Shown: positions 45,946-58,085, numbered from the stretch's first letter. The stretch is 64,000 nt of DNA from Rheum nobile (GCA_027886185.1 WOAB01000226.1:868001-932000), one strand, 5' to 3'. The notes: generated from the sequence alone by a model not told the origin. Numbers and translations: made by a program.

Positions 45946-46006
45946 TGAAACGGGACGTGAAATAGCAATTTCAATCGGGCGCTAAATAGAAATCGTGTAT
46001 TTTTAT

Positions 46007-46828
46007 TCTAAACCTATTGCCAATCTTTCCTTCTTTTTTTTTACAAATGAATTAGAAAGATTACAAATCAATCAATTAGTAAGATTATTAATCAATTATG
46101 AATATTATAAATAAATTACAAAAGATTACAAATGAAAAAAATGGACTAAATTGCGCGTGTCTTCTTCAACAAAATATAATAAGCAGACATCTATTTGAGC
46201 TTTCTTCCTATGGAGACTCCACGGGTTCTAGATCTGTATTTGCAAAAGTTTGAGAATCAGAATGATCTTTTATAAGGTACATAGTATTTGATGATGTAAA
46301 AAAAGCCCAATCTAGCGAATTATGGACTTTACATTTCATTCGGTTATTAAAAAGATACAATTTTATAATGGACACTTAAATATGATTCTCAACATATCAA
46401 ACACAACCAGAAAATGGATGATACACACATTCAACAATAGAGAAAATGGATGATACACACATTCAACAATAGAGCAAGTAACACATTGTTCTGCTAAATT
46501 TTAAAATTTATGGTTAAAGAACTATGTTTTCTCAAAATTATAGCGTATTTCGTTCAGACCATTCTCAACTTATAACGTATTTTGTTCATATCATTATCAA
46601 CTTATAATCTATAGACCAAAACGAATAGTAGGTTCATAAATATTAATGAATTGAACTAAGAAAATAAAATTGTCATAACAAAAGTATTCTTACAATGAAA
46701 ATTGAATTTAAACGAATGATTACAGTGAACTCAAAATGTAAATACAAACATCTACTAAGGAGTTTGTGTTGTAGTTTCTCATACTCTGAATTTGTAATAA
46801 GCTATATTCCTACAACGAGAACGAGAAC
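46007..46828. other. AT-rich intergenic stretch
   Basis: No gene seen. A 31-bp unit (GAAAATGGATGATACACACA plus TTCAACAATAG) is duplicated in tandem at 46411-46473. Confidence 0.6.
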
Positions 46829-47277
46829 TTAATCTTGTTGTCAAGGGATTGTCTCAGCAGGACCAATTCTCTGGAATGTACGTATTATGTGTAGAACGTA
46901 TCTTACCCAATTCCGGAATGTACGTATTATGGAGACAACAAATCTTAGCCAAATCCCAACCAAACCGCCTCGATCTTCTTCTACTGATAAACAACAGCTC
47001 CTACCCAAACTCAGCAGATAACAACCATTCCGGAATGTACGTATTATGTGTAGAACGTATATATAAATACTAGTGTATCATGAAAGGAATGCAAAATCTT
47101 AATTTGTGTGGCGAAAGATCGAGCTTAATCTTGTTGTCAAGCATGACTCAGGCTCACGCTGCCTGCAGGGATTGTCTCAGCAGGACCAATTTTCACGCTT
47201 TCCCGTCTACCCACTCCGCTCATCGCTTCCACTGCTCCTCCTCGTCGTCCCCGTCATCATTCCTTGTCCCTCAGGTA
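46829..47277 (+). pseudogene. Duplicated first-exon-like fragment, possibly of a plastid-targeted protein
   Basis: At 47143 an ATG opens MTQAHAACRDCLSRTNFHAF, PSTHSAHRFHCSSSSSPSSF and LVPQ before a good donor (CCTCAG|GTACGA at 47277/47278): a Ser-rich, acid-poor start that could be a transit peptide. The phrase GGGATTGTCTCAGCAGGACC occurs at 46846 and again at 47167, and GGAATGTACGTATTATG three times between (46874, 46916 and 47033). No downstream exon was recognised. It looks like a gene fragment scrambled by local duplication; the function is unknown. Confidence 0.4.
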
Positions 47278-47883
47278 CGATACTTAATTTCTCTAATCAT
47301 ATCTTATTATCGATCATGACTAACTCATTTTCTAATTTATTTTGAACTTGATAGAACAACGTAAAAGTACGTACTCCTCCTATATATTTGAAGTGCAAGT
47401 GTTGTGCTTATTTAATTGAATGCATGTTAGTAAAGCGTTATGTACATGAATAGTCTTATAGGTGCTTAATTATAATCATGCTTGAGATCTCTAGCTAAGT
47501 GTGAATAGATAAACCTAGCTTCATCATCTCCTTTCACCACCAATGGAATTTGGAAGTAGTTATTAATTAATGATGAAGAGTATATATGCATACATATCTA
47601 GCTAGTGATCGTGTGATCTTGCTTATAATTTTTACTGACGAAGTGCCTCCACACTGTATATTGTATCTACTTTCCGACTACGTCAGCATGGCGCATGTTT
47701 GAGCCCTTCTCATCGATTAAGCTTATTCGTCGTTCTCCTTTTGGTTTTGTTTGTTTCCTTTGAAATCTTGTTGTATTTTTGTTTCTTTGTTTTAATATCG
47801 GTTTTTCTTGTCGGTTGGTTTCGACTGCCGAATTTTCGGCCTCTTAAGAATTCAAATTTGGTTTTCTGGAACCTTTAAAAAAA
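47278..47883. other. AT-rich stretch, no gene seen
   Basis: No open frame with recognisable content. It could be intron of the fragment before it or plain intergenic DNA. Confidence 0.5.
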
Positions 47884-47931
47884 ATTACTACGAAGGTGGG
47901 TTATACCCGTTTTATTTCACCATAAGTGAAC

Positions 47932-48429
47932 TTACATAGGCTCACTAATACATAGATCATATTCAAGCATACTAACTAGCTCCGGAGGAGGTAACATGAA
48001 CAAGATGAACTCCCCGGCACAAGCAAAGCTCTTCTTAGCTAACCAATCCACACAACGATTAGCAAGACGAGGACCATACTTTATTATGACATTCCAGCTT
48101 CTGCTACGCAGCAACGCCCTACACCCGAGGACAAATTCCTTGTACAGAGGCGAGGGCTGATCATCAACAACCACAACATTCAACGCCTCATTCGCATCAA
48201 TCTCAATTTCTAAATGAGAGAGCTGTAGCTGCCGCACCATTTCAAACCCTTGAAACAGCCCAAGCAATTCAGCATGGAAGACAAATCGCCCTCTTGTTTT
48301 TGCAACATAACCCCGAACAAAGTGATCGTCTCGATCGCGTATAAGGCCTCCTGACCCCACCCAATTCGTATCCTCTAAGAATGAGCCATCCGAATTCAAC
48401 TTATACCAGCTGCTAGTGCGTAATAACAA
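47932..48429 (-). pseudogene. LINE C-terminal RNase H-like domain
   Basis: WYKLNSDGSFLEDTNWVGSG, GLIRDRDDHFVRGYVAK, FHAELLGLFQGFEMVRQL and IEIDANEALN follow the plant RNase H (RVT_3-type) pattern with the D-E-D acidic residues visible. It is cut from the rest of the LINE by the 234-bp insertion at 48421. Confidence 0.8.
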
Positions 48430-48654
48430 GCTATATTAGATTTAATTTACTTCCAGAATATACTTTGATTAAGTCAATGATTGTTTCCTAGTCTTTAGGC
48501 TTCTGTTAGTTGTTAGGCATATTTGTTAGCATTTTCCTGTTAGTGGATTCAGTGTCGTAGGACTTGGTGTTAGTTACTGCAACTCACTTGTATAAATTGC
48601 TATGCAATTCATTGAATAAAATCAGCAAGCTTTTACAGCATTTTCCCAACTTTA
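48421..48654 (+). mobile_element. 234-bp insertion in the LINE, flanked by 7-bp repeats
   Basis: Identical TAGTGCG at 48414-48420 and 48655-48661 brackets a block foreign to the LINE frame. The end part (TATAAATTGCTATGCAATTC then ATTGAATAAAATCAGC) looks like the 3' end of a copia-type LTR or another transcript with a polyadenylation signal, but the ends do not form the usual TG..CA. Class uncertain. Confidence 0.5.
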
Positions 48655-50099
48655 TAGTGCGCAAGATCAGGCCGACCCTCCCGCAGTATCCACACGGTTA
48701 CTCTTCAAAGCCAGGTACTCACGAGCTCTTGCCAACACGAACTCAGACTTGTTGCTCACAACATGAGGATCATTGTTGAAGATGCCCTCATTCCGTCAAC
48801 GCCAAATCCACCAAAGACCATAGGCGAAGGTGGTTGGCCACACTCCTGAGCGCGAGACATTGTCTTCAATCCAGTCCCAAAGTGTCATAGCACTAAAAAC
48901 TTGAAGATTTGCAGCAGACGAGAAACTCCGCCAAACCTACATTGCTAGGGGACAATCCCGGAGCAGGTGGAGCGTTGTCTCATGTTGATTCGGACATGTT
49001 GGGCAGCTTGGGTTATCAGTTAAATGCCTCCTGACCTGGTTAGCATTACACAAAATCGCATCATGAGTAACAAGCCACACAAAATTCTTTACCCGCTCTG
49101 CAGCATCCACCGTCCAGATCTTCTTTCAAAGCGCCTCATTCACATCACTCTCATTCCTTTGCAGGATCTCGAGTGCCGACTTCACCGTGAACTTCCCAGA
49201 GGAGGTGTGATTCCAATAAAAATGATCACCAACCTCCTCCGCAAGGACCTGAATATTACTAAGTTTCCCGAGCAAAGTAGGAGGTAGGTGATGCGCGAAT
49301 TCCTGCTACTTCCAGGCACCGTCCTCCCAATATTCTGCAACAGTTTTACAGAGCTCCTCTTCCTCAAGATCTCCAATGGAAATATTCTCGAGGGGCTGCT
49401 CCTCCAACCAAGGATGAGACCAAAAAAGTGTTTGAGACCCATCACCAACAATAGTACGCACACCATTGAGCAAAGTGGTTTTAGCCTTAACAATACCCTT
49501 CCACAAATTTGACGACACTGACTGGTCAGTGAACGTATCTCGATCGCAGCGGCCCCTACAATACTTGCCACGAACCACCTGTGACTAAAGGGACTCAGGT
49601 TCATTAAGGAGTCGCCATCCCATCTTAGTCATAAAGGCAGAGTTCATTTGCCTCATGCTTTTCTTCCACATGCCCCCTGCATCACGTGGCCTCTTCATCA
49701 CTTCTCAATTCAGCAAATGAACCTTCCTTTTCTCATTCGTTGATCCCCAAACGAAACTCCTAGTCTTCTTCTCGACCTTATCACATATAGAAAGAGGTAA
49801 TTGAGTTGACTACATCGAGTAGTATGGTATTGAAGCGATGACAAACTGCGCCAAAGTGACACGACCAACCATAGACAGTAACTTCAACTTCCAACCCGCA
49901 AGTCTCGAATTAACTCTCTCTAAAATATGCTTGTAAGTGAACTTCGAGACCCAATTCTTTGACACGGGAACCCCCAAGTACTTTCCGAAGTCGTTTGTTG
50001 TCGGAATACCCCTTTACAGACTGATTTGTTCAACTGACTCAGCAGGTGTAGCCTTAGAGAAACAAAGCTAAGATTTCTGAAAATTAATCTTTGCTCTCG

Positions 50100-50905
50100 A
50101 GGCTTCACAAAATTTGTCAAGACAATACCTGATTGTGGCCATTTGATCACAACTAGCTTCAGCAAATAAAATGAGATCATCCGCAAAAAAACAAATGCGA
50201 TAACCCAGGGCCATGATCAGATAAGGCAATAGATCGCCAGGCACCAACATGAACCGTTTCCTCAATAATGTGTTCTAACCACTCCATACATAATACAAAA
50301 ATATATGGCGACAGTGGATCACCTTGCCTCACACCCCGAGATGGCCGAAACTGCTCTCCTAACTGTCCATTCCACATGATTCTCATAGAGCATAATGTGA
50401 TGCATTCCGTGATTGTCTGGGTGAGCAGGGAAGGAAGTCTTAACTCATGTAGAGTATCCCGAATAAAAGGCCAACGCACTCGATCATATGCTTTCTCGAG
50501 ATCAATCTTAATGGCCATAATGTGTGCACCACGATTGTTGCGCATTATGTGCATAACCTCTTGAGTGATGACCACATTGTCCGTTATTTGTCTCCCAGGG
50601 ACAAAGCTAGATTGATTTGGCACCACAATCTTCCTCATGATCGGCTTCAGTCTAAGGACAATTGCTTTTGTAGCAATCATAAAGGCGACATTGCACAAGC
50701 TAATCGGCCTTAAGTGATTGACTATTTCTGGATTCTCGGTCTTAGGAATGAGCACAATAGAGGTCTCATTCATTGACTCTGACATACTCTGCCCACCAAG
50801 AATATGTGTAATCGCCTCTTCCACCTCTTTGCGCACCACATCCCAATTTCTTTGATAGAATATAGCGTGATAGCCATCAGGGCCAGGAGCCTTCAGTGGA
50901 CCCAT
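50100..50905 (-). pseudogene. LINE reverse transcriptase domain
   Basis: MGPLKAPGPDGYHAIFYQ, LIPKTENPEIVNHLRPISLC, IDLEKAYDRVRW and RGVRQGDPLSPYIFVLCMEW are present, followed after a frameshift near 50205 by FFADDLILFAEA, the catalytic ADD. The domain copies element RNA at the target nick. The frameshift and the upstream stop (about 50918) make it inactive. Confidence 0.9.
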
Positions 50906-50917
50906 ACTATCCTTAAC

Positions 50918-51877
50918 TTATTTGATCTTAGTGTGGGAGAAGGGCCGACAGAGAGCATCCAAGTCATTCTCAGTCAAAGCCGGGAATCGTCCTCGAGGAA
51001 TATCAAACGACCCCTGAAAATCAGACTCATCAGTATATAGCCTTTGGAAGTGAGACGCAACAAGCTGCTGTAGAGCTAGTTGCTCCCACACCCAGACATC
51101 CCCATAAGTTCTTAGCCCATCAATGCGGTTTTGCTTTCTACGAACCACCGAGCAAGTGTGAAAGTATCGTGTATTCCTGTCACCATCCAGCAAAGCATCG
51201 GACCTTGCCTTTTGTTGCCAGAAAAGATGAATCTGCTCTAAAACAGAATCCAGTTGGCGATGGAGCTTCCTCTCAAGGTTTGCAAGACCCCTAGAGTATG
51301 AATTGCATAACCACCATTGGATTCCCTCAATTCTCCGCCAGAGCTTATCTCTGCGGCGAAACAAATTCCCAAAAACATTCTTGTTCCAACTCTCGAGATT
51401 AACCGCCAGATTCGACAAAGCGTGATTCAGAGGTGTGCCTTGATCCCAATGAGAAGCAAGGAAGGTCTGAAACTCAGAGTGGATGAGCCACGCAGCCTGG
51501 AAATAGAAAGGCTTATTAAAGGGTCTGTAATCATCAAACCCTCTAATACTAAGGAGAAGTGGAGCATGATTAGATTGATTAGCAGCTAAGTGTCGTATGG
51601 AGCCATCTTCAAACATTTCCCTCAATTCCATATTGCATAGCCCTTGATCAAGCCTTGCACAAGTTCTCGTTTCTGGAACGTTCCCGCGACTCCATGTGAA
51701 CCTTGGCCCAACAAATCCAAGATCAATAAGAGACATGTCATCAATCCATCGGCTAAACTTTTGGCAATGCCTTCTCATACTATCAGAGTCCCCCGTGCGC
51801 TCTGCAAGTGACTTAGTCTCGTTAAAATCACCTATTAACTTTTGGCAACGCCTTTTGAAACCTTGAATTGTTACCAT
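50918..51877 (-). pseudogene. LINE endonuclease C-terminal half and linker
   Basis: The open frame of 319 codons contains GDFNETKSL, the SLIDLGFVGPRFTW block, and SNHAPLLLSI, where the catalytic Asp-His pair of AP endonucleases lies (here Asn-His, so the Asp appears lost). It is followed by the conserved linker. The first catalytic residues lie in the missing 5' part. Confidence 0.75.
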
Positions 51878-51926
51878 ATATATAAAAAAAAGTACTCATT
51901 CCAATCTAAAATATTTGTCAATCTAG

Positions 51927-52172
51927 TTTTTTTTTTTTGGGTAGTAATAGGTGGGTTATATCCTTTTATTCAAAAATAAGAGCTTACATATGCTCACTCA
52001 TCCAAGTGTCAATCTCAAGAACGAAAATAAGACCCTCAGATGGATGACTATATAAAATAGACTCCCCGGAGCAATCACTACTGAAATAAGCGAGCCAGTT
52101 CGCGGAATGGTTGTAAGAGTGTGGGATAAGGCGGAGCTTCGCCTCCCAACAAGGCAGATCCAGAAGCTCCAT
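51927..52172 (-). mobile_element. Second L1 LINE 3' fragment with poly(A)
   Basis: A run of 12 T (51927-51938) is the poly(A) tail on the minus strand. Next to it, GTGGGTTATA and TTTTATT...GCTTACATA match the 3' end of the LINE at 47895-47940. A short frame (MELLDLPCWEAKLRLIPHSY, NHSANWLAYF) is the end of the RNase H domain. It is only about 240 bp long because of 5' truncation, and lies head to tail with the first LINE. Confidence 0.75.
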
Positions 52173-53272
52173 GCATAGTCTTTTAGCCTACCATGTCATT
52201 TGATATAGTCTTTTAGCCTTGATAAATGAGGTATGAGTTATTTATTAGCAAAGGATACGAGTTGCTAGTTATAATACTTGAGAAAAAAAAAGTGGATTAA
52301 TAATTTTTGAGATTTATAGCAATTATATACGCTAAGTAGTGGTGTTTTTTACGTATTTGACATGTTTCCAATACATATTGTTAAAATTAAAGTGACAAAT
52401 AAACGAGAAGTACTATACTTATCATACTATACTTATCAACGACTATATATAAATACAATAAATGGTTAAAATCATGAGCAAGCTAGCCTATTAAATTCAT
52501 CGGCGCCCAAGAATTTGCAAAGATTAAAAAACAACATTGTGTGAAATTAACAATAGATGTCTTACAAAATGTTTTAGTAATGCTTATCTAAATAAAACCA
52601 TGTAAATAAAACCATTATACATGAAATGTGTCTAATATTAGTTTTTTTCATAGCGTATATATATACAAGCATAAATGAAAGATTAATTAAAAATAGCTTT
52701 TTTCTAAAAATAAATAAATTATAATAAAATTCGAATATTATGTTACTTTTGTTGACTATTTAAGTCAATTGAATTATCAAGTTCTTTTGAGAAAAAAAAG
52801 ATTTGCTTCGATTTGTGTAATAAGATGAACAATAATCTCAACTCAGAAAAATCAAGATGAACAAAATCCAAACGATATCAAAGATCACAAATAAACTAAA
52901 AAAACGGCCAGCTAGTTTCTAAAAAATACGAGTAAAATGCGTAAATTTTGTATGACCACACAAGACCAAACATATTAAAAAAGCTGTAATTATCTATCTT
53001 TGCCAAAGATGTTGGAGATGCCACTTAATTATCTGCAATCTAAATAACAAAAAATCTTTACAAGCAAACTATTTGTTTTTTTACAACTTTATGTTGTCCA
53101 ATTCTTTTCCCTCCCTCCAAAACCTGTACGGTTATGGAGTGGATTGAATTTGAAAGACCATAAAACTTTCTACTCTTTTCATTCTCTTAAGAAAAGGGAG
53201 ATAACCTAAGAAAATCATCTTTCTTTTTCTTGCAACTCTCTTTTCATCTCAAATATCTTTAGATTAGCAATC
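52173..53272. other. AT-rich intergenic region upstream of the H+-ATPase
   Basis: No gene or repeat recognised. The last 170 bp (pyrimidine-rich CCCTCCCTCC, TTTTTCTTGCAACTCTC) is probably the H+-ATPase 5' untranslated region; I could not fix a TATA box. Confidence 0.5.
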
Positions 53273-56200
53273 ATGGGAGATAACTCCACAGGTGATATCA
53301 ACAAAAAAGATGCTGATCTTGTATGTAATCGGACTCGATTTGCATATGATTAGCGCGTTAATCTAATTGATTATTGTGGTCATGATCAACAATTCAACAT
53401 ATATGTTTGCAGGAGAAGATTCCTGTGGAACAAGTTTTTGAACTGCTCAAATCTTCAAGAGAAGGTTTGACAACAGAAGAAGGTCAAAAGAGACTCCTGC
53501 TTTTTGGCCCCAACAAACTCCAGGAGAAAGAGGCAATATATCATTTTGGATGTAAAGTTGCTTATAATAAGTTGATTTCTTACAATTTTCTGAACCTATT
53601 TACATTTCATGATGTTTGTAGAGTAATAGTAAAATACTCAAGTTTTTTAGCTTCATGTGGAATCCTCTTTCATGGGTCATGGAATTTGCTGCTATCATTG
53701 CAATGTTCCTTGCTAATGGAGGGGTAAACATCATTCATTATGTTCTTGTTCTTCTTCCTTCTAACTATATTCTTACAAGAACTAATGCAATTGATGTTGA
53801 TGATGATGCAGGGTAAGGGTCCAGATTGGCAAGACTTTGTTGGTATTGTTGTGTTGCTCGTTATCAACTCGACGATTAGTTTCATTGAAGAGAACAATGC
53901 TGGGAATGCAGCTGCAGCTCTCATGGCCAACATTGCTCCTAAAACCAGGGTAATGTTACAAAAACCGATGATACTTGTCATTTTAGCCTTTGACACAACT
54001 ATTAAGAAATGCAATCATTAAACTAGGTTTTTAGAGACGCGAAATGGTCTGAACAAGACGCGAGTATCTTGGTGCCAGGAGATGTGATTAGCATTAAGCT
54101 TGGAGACATTGTCCCAGCGGATGCTCGGCTTTTGGAGGGCGATCCTCTCAAGATTGATCAAGCAGCCTTGACAGGAGAGTCTTTGCCGGTGACAAAGAAC
54201 CCGGGTGATCATGTTTTCTCCGGTTCCATGTGTAAGCAAGGGGAAATAGAAGTTGTGGTTATTGCTACTGGTGGCAACACCTTCTTTGGAAAGGCTGCTC
54301 GCTTGGTTGATGACACTAAGCAACTTGGTCATTTCCAAAAGGTTAAATCTTTTGGCTTTCAAAACTATGGTTATATGTTTCATTGCTTCTTAATTTCTTT
54401 TGCTTTTCCAAAGTATACCACCTTAGCTTAATTAGGGTTATACGGGCCTGCTGTTTCATGTAGGGATGAGCTTTGGTCCAAACCCGGATCGGATCGAAAA
54501 TCGAATTCGAGAAAAGTATGGACCGAAAATCGAACCAGAAAATACCGATTGATACCGGTCCAGACCGGTACTAAATTTTATATTTTTTAAAAAAATTATA
54601 AAACAAAACTTACAAAATTATATTTTAAAATTATATTTATCATGTGTTCATATATAGTACTATATTAATATATAAATATATAATTACATTAAAATATATT
54701 TATAATATACATATAATGTAAACTATATAAGTCTTTTATAAAAAAATAATATTTTTTACACAAATCGGTCTGGACCGGACCAGACCGGATCCGAAATCTC
54801 AGAATTCTCGGACCGAAGAAGATGGACCGGTTTTTATTCGGTTCATACTGAATAGGTCCGGTTTGGAGCGAATTATGCTCCTCCCTAGTTTCATGTGTGC
54901 GTGACGTATTTTCTTTCTCTTTGCCTTTATTGCACCTGGGTTTGCGCGGAAACATCCTCCCGACTTGCTCGGGAAAAGGATGCGTACATCTTGACCTCGC
55001 TTATGTAGTGAAATTTGAGTGGGCCTTTATTGTTGTTGTTGTTGTATACAGAAGTTGGTAAGGAATATGAGCGTTTGTGTTTCAATTTGAATAGGTACTG
55101 ACAACCATTGGAAACTTCTGCATTTGCACAATTGCTGTGGGCATCCTAATAGAGGTGGTAGTCATGTATCCCATCCAACATAGGAAGTACAGAGATGGTA
55201 TTGACAACCTACTTGTACTTCTCATTGGAGGCATTCCAATCGCCATGCCAACCGTGTTATCAGTAACAATGGCTATTGGCTCTCACCGCCTCTCTCAGCA
55301 AGGAGCCATCACTAAGAGGATGACAGCCATTGAAGAAATGGCGGGAATGGATGTCCTTTGTAGCGACAAGACCGGCACTCTCACCCTGAACAAGCTTACA
55401 GTTGATAAGACCTTGGTCGAGGTGCATGCCTCTGTTTCATACACTTGTCCACTAAGACACCATGTTTTTAAACATGAAAAGACTAATTGTTATATTAGTG
55501 CTAATGTCAGGTGTTTTCTAAGGATGTTGACAACGATGCACTTATCTTGATGGCTTCTAGGGCTTCTAGAGTTGAGAATCAAGATGCTATTGATGCTTCA
55601 ATCGTCAATATGTTGAGCCACCCGAAGGAGGTAATCATTTGATACAAGATAATAATGCATTTTAATGGGAATCCAAACAAACCCTAATAATGGCATCTTA
55701 ATCTACTTTTATAGGCAAGAGAAGGGATTCAAGAAGTGCACTTCCTCCCCTTTAATCCAGTGGATAAACGTACCGCTATTACTTACATTGATGCAGATGG
55801 CAGTTGGCATAGGATTACCAAAGGTGCTCCTGAGCAAGTAAGATTGATCATCATTCTTGTACACTCTTAAACCAGAAAGTGGCTTCTTTAAAGAAAACAT
55901 TGACAGTATTTTTATACTTTTTGCCTTTAGATGATTGATCTTTGTGAGCTCAGAGGTGAACAAAAGAACAAGGTTTATGAGGCGATTGAGAGTTATGCCA
56001 ACCGTGGCCTGCGATGCATAGCTATTGCTAGACAAGTAAGACTTCAACAAAGACACTACTCATTCTTAGTGTAATCAGAAGCAATTAACAAGTACTAATA
56101 GACTTTTAAACACTTCCTTGTGCAGATAGTTCCTGAGAAGACCAAGGAAAGTGCAGGGGAGCCATGGGAATTTGTTGGCCTCTTACCACTATTTGACCCT

Positions 56201-58085
56201 CCAAGGCATGATAGTGCAGAGACCATCAAAAGAGCTCTTGATCTTGGTATCAAAGTCAAGATGATCACTGGTGATCAGCTTGCTATAGGGAAGGAAACGG
56301 GGCGTAGGCTTGGTATGGGTACCAACATGTATCCATCATCTTCACTACTTGCTCAAAACAGTAATGGATCAATTGAAGGCGTCCCTATTGAGGAGTTCAT
56401 TGAGAGTGCTGACGGGTTTGCTGGTGTCTATCCTGGTACTTGATAATTAAGCATTTCTCGTAAGCTAATAGATACTTGGGAAATTTCTGTTGGTGTCCCT
56501 GAATTTAGGGTTACTCTTGTTGGTGTCCCATGATTAAACTGTTTTCCGGTTGGTGTTCTTAATGTTTTGTGTTTGTTTGCTTCGTAACCAAGTTTTTCCA
56601 TATTCGCAATATTCTCGCTCGAATTGATCAAACCAAAGTCCACCATTGTGTTCTTCACCCTTAAATTAGTGGGATTTGACTTCTATAACACCAAAATCTA
56701 TATCAGAACCATCTCGATTTGAATTCCGAAACAACAACCCATTTACGACCTTAGGAATTCAAATCGAGATGGTTTGGGTATGGATTTGAGCGTTTTAGGA
56801 ATCGAATCCTAATAATTTGAGGACGAGGAACACAATGGTGGGCTTGGATTTGATCAATTCGAACCGGAAGAGAACGACTATGGAAAAACTTGATTACGAA
56901 GCAAACAAACACAACCTTAGGGGCACCAACCTGAAAAAAAAAAATCATGACCATCAACATGAATAACCCTAAACTCACACCAACAGGAATTTCCCTTTAT
57001 ACTTTTTGTTTTGTTTTTGTAACTAAAAAGCAGTTGTCCTATGCAGAGCACAAGTATGAGATTGTGAAGAAACTCCAAGAGAGGAAACACATTTGTGGTA
57101 TGACTGGAGATGGTGTGAATGATGCTCCAGCACTAAAGAAGGCCGACATAGGGATCGCGGTTGCAGATGCAACGGACGCAGCAAGAAACGCATCAGACAT
57201 TGTCTTGACTGAGCCAGGACTAAGTGTGATTGTGAGTGCTGTGCTGACGAGCCGAGCCATCTTCCAGAGGATGAAGAACTACACAATCTATGCTGTTTCC
57301 ATCACTATCCGTATCGTCTTGGGCTTCTTGCTCATCGCTCTCATATGGAAATTCGACTTTGATCCTTTCATGGTGTTGATCATGGCCATCCTTAATGATG
57401 GAACCATCATGACCATCTCAAAGGACAGGGTTAAACCATCTCCAATGCCAGACTCTTGGAAGCTCAATGAAATCTTCATCACTGGCATTGTCCTTGGAAC
57501 TTATATGGCACTAGCCACTGTCTTTTTCTTCTGGCTTGTGCATGACACCACCTTCATTGAAGTAAGTTTTTTCTGCACTATGAATATATTTAGGCTTGCT
57601 TTGATTATAAACTCAAACAAGAACAATACTTTTTCAGCAACTATTTTCTGTAAAGCACATTGCCCATGATCATGCTGAGCTGACCTCGGCCGTATACCTT
57701 CAAGTGAGCATCATCAGCCAAGCGCTCATCTTCGTGACTCGATCAAGGAGTTGGTCGTTTCTTGAACGCCCTGGAACCTTACTCGTCTTCGCCTTCCTTG
57801 CAGCTCAGCTGGTATGCAATGAATTACACTTCCATATCAAAATATGATTCAAATCATACTTGGATTTTCCTACTCATTTTGAGTCCTGTTTTGTGTTAGG
57901 TTGCCACTGTCATTGCTGTATACGACAATTGGGGCTTTGCTGATGTTGCTGGCATTGGATGGAGATGGGCAGGAGTGATATGGTTATATAGTGTTATTAC
58001 TTACATTCCTCTTGACATGTTAAAAATCCTTACACGTCATGCCTTGTTTAAGAATCATGCTCTGAATAAGGTGCGTGTACCATAG
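53273..58085 (+). CDS. PMA: Plasma-membrane H+-ATPase (P3A), lacking the C-terminal regulatory domain
   Basis: The pump uses ATP to export protons across the plasma membrane. Exons: 53273-53320, 53413-53532, 53622-53723, 53812-53949, 54027-54341, 55095-55421, 55511-55630, 55715-55837, 55931-56035, 56126-56435, 57047-57561, 57638-57811, 57900-58070; 856 codons without a stop. Motifs: NPLSWVMEFAA (TM1), LTGES, the phosphorylated Asp in CSDKTGTLTLNKL, KGAPEQ, MITGDQLAIGKETGRRLGMG, GMTGDGVNDAPALKKADIG, and AILNDG in TM6. Intron 2 has a GC donor (GAG|GCAATA). After HALFKNHALNK a donor-like GTGCGT follows and reading through gives TAG at 58083; the usual ~90-100-residue autoinhibitory tail with the 14-3-3 site (YTV) is missing before MCM5 begins. 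The start agrees with the family (DLEKIPVEQVFE). Introns 5 and 10 hold MITEs. It may be a pseudogene by 3' loss. Confidence 0.88.
54461..54887. mobile_element. hAT-type MITE in an H+-ATPase intron, 427 bp
   Basis: TAGGGATGAGC ... GCTCCTCCCTA ends, with a perfect 8-bp target duplication GTTTCATG (54453-54460 and 54888-54895). Both arms are rich in GGACCGG / CCGGTCC words, and the middle is AT-rich. Confidence 0.9.
56478..56995. mobile_element. Foldback MITE in an H+-ATPase intron, 518 bp
   Basis: The ends GGGAAATTTCTGTTGGTG and CACCAACAGGAATTTCCC start arms of about 250 bp. The flanks TAGATACTT and TTTATACTT agree at 7 of 9. It is the same family as 37628-38148. The insertion adds most of the length of this intron (56436-57046); the acceptor side is intact. 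Confidence 0.85.

Larger units (their letters stand above)
38179..45997. mobile_element. MULE copy E2: complete two-gene element
   Basis: The left end GCCATTGCTATTTCACGCCC and the right end, reversed, CACGATTTCTATTTAGCGCC are terminal inverted repeats; both repeat a second TATTT-NCGCCC block inward. The flanks TACTTTTAG (38170-38178) and TATTTTTAT (45998-46006) agree at 7 of 9 positions. The PMD gene (+) and transposase (-) converge on a central CCGTCACGG array. This copy defines the full layout of the family. Confidence 0.85.
47884..51880 (-). mobile_element. L1-type LINE, 5'-truncated, degenerate
   Basis: On the minus strand, from 51877 downward: the C-terminal half of an AP endonuclease (IGDFNETKSL, VGPRFTWSRG, ARLDQGL, SNHAPLLLS), a linker typical of plant L1 (SDALLDGDRNTRYFHTCSVV), reverse transcriptase (50905-50100), a zinc-finger region and a C-terminal RNase H domain (48429-47932). 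Stops and frameshifts interrupt every part. ORF1 and the start of the endonuclease are missing, the usual 5' truncation. The 3' end near 47884 resembles the 3' end of the second LINE fragment at 51940, which identifies the family end. Confidence 0.88.
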
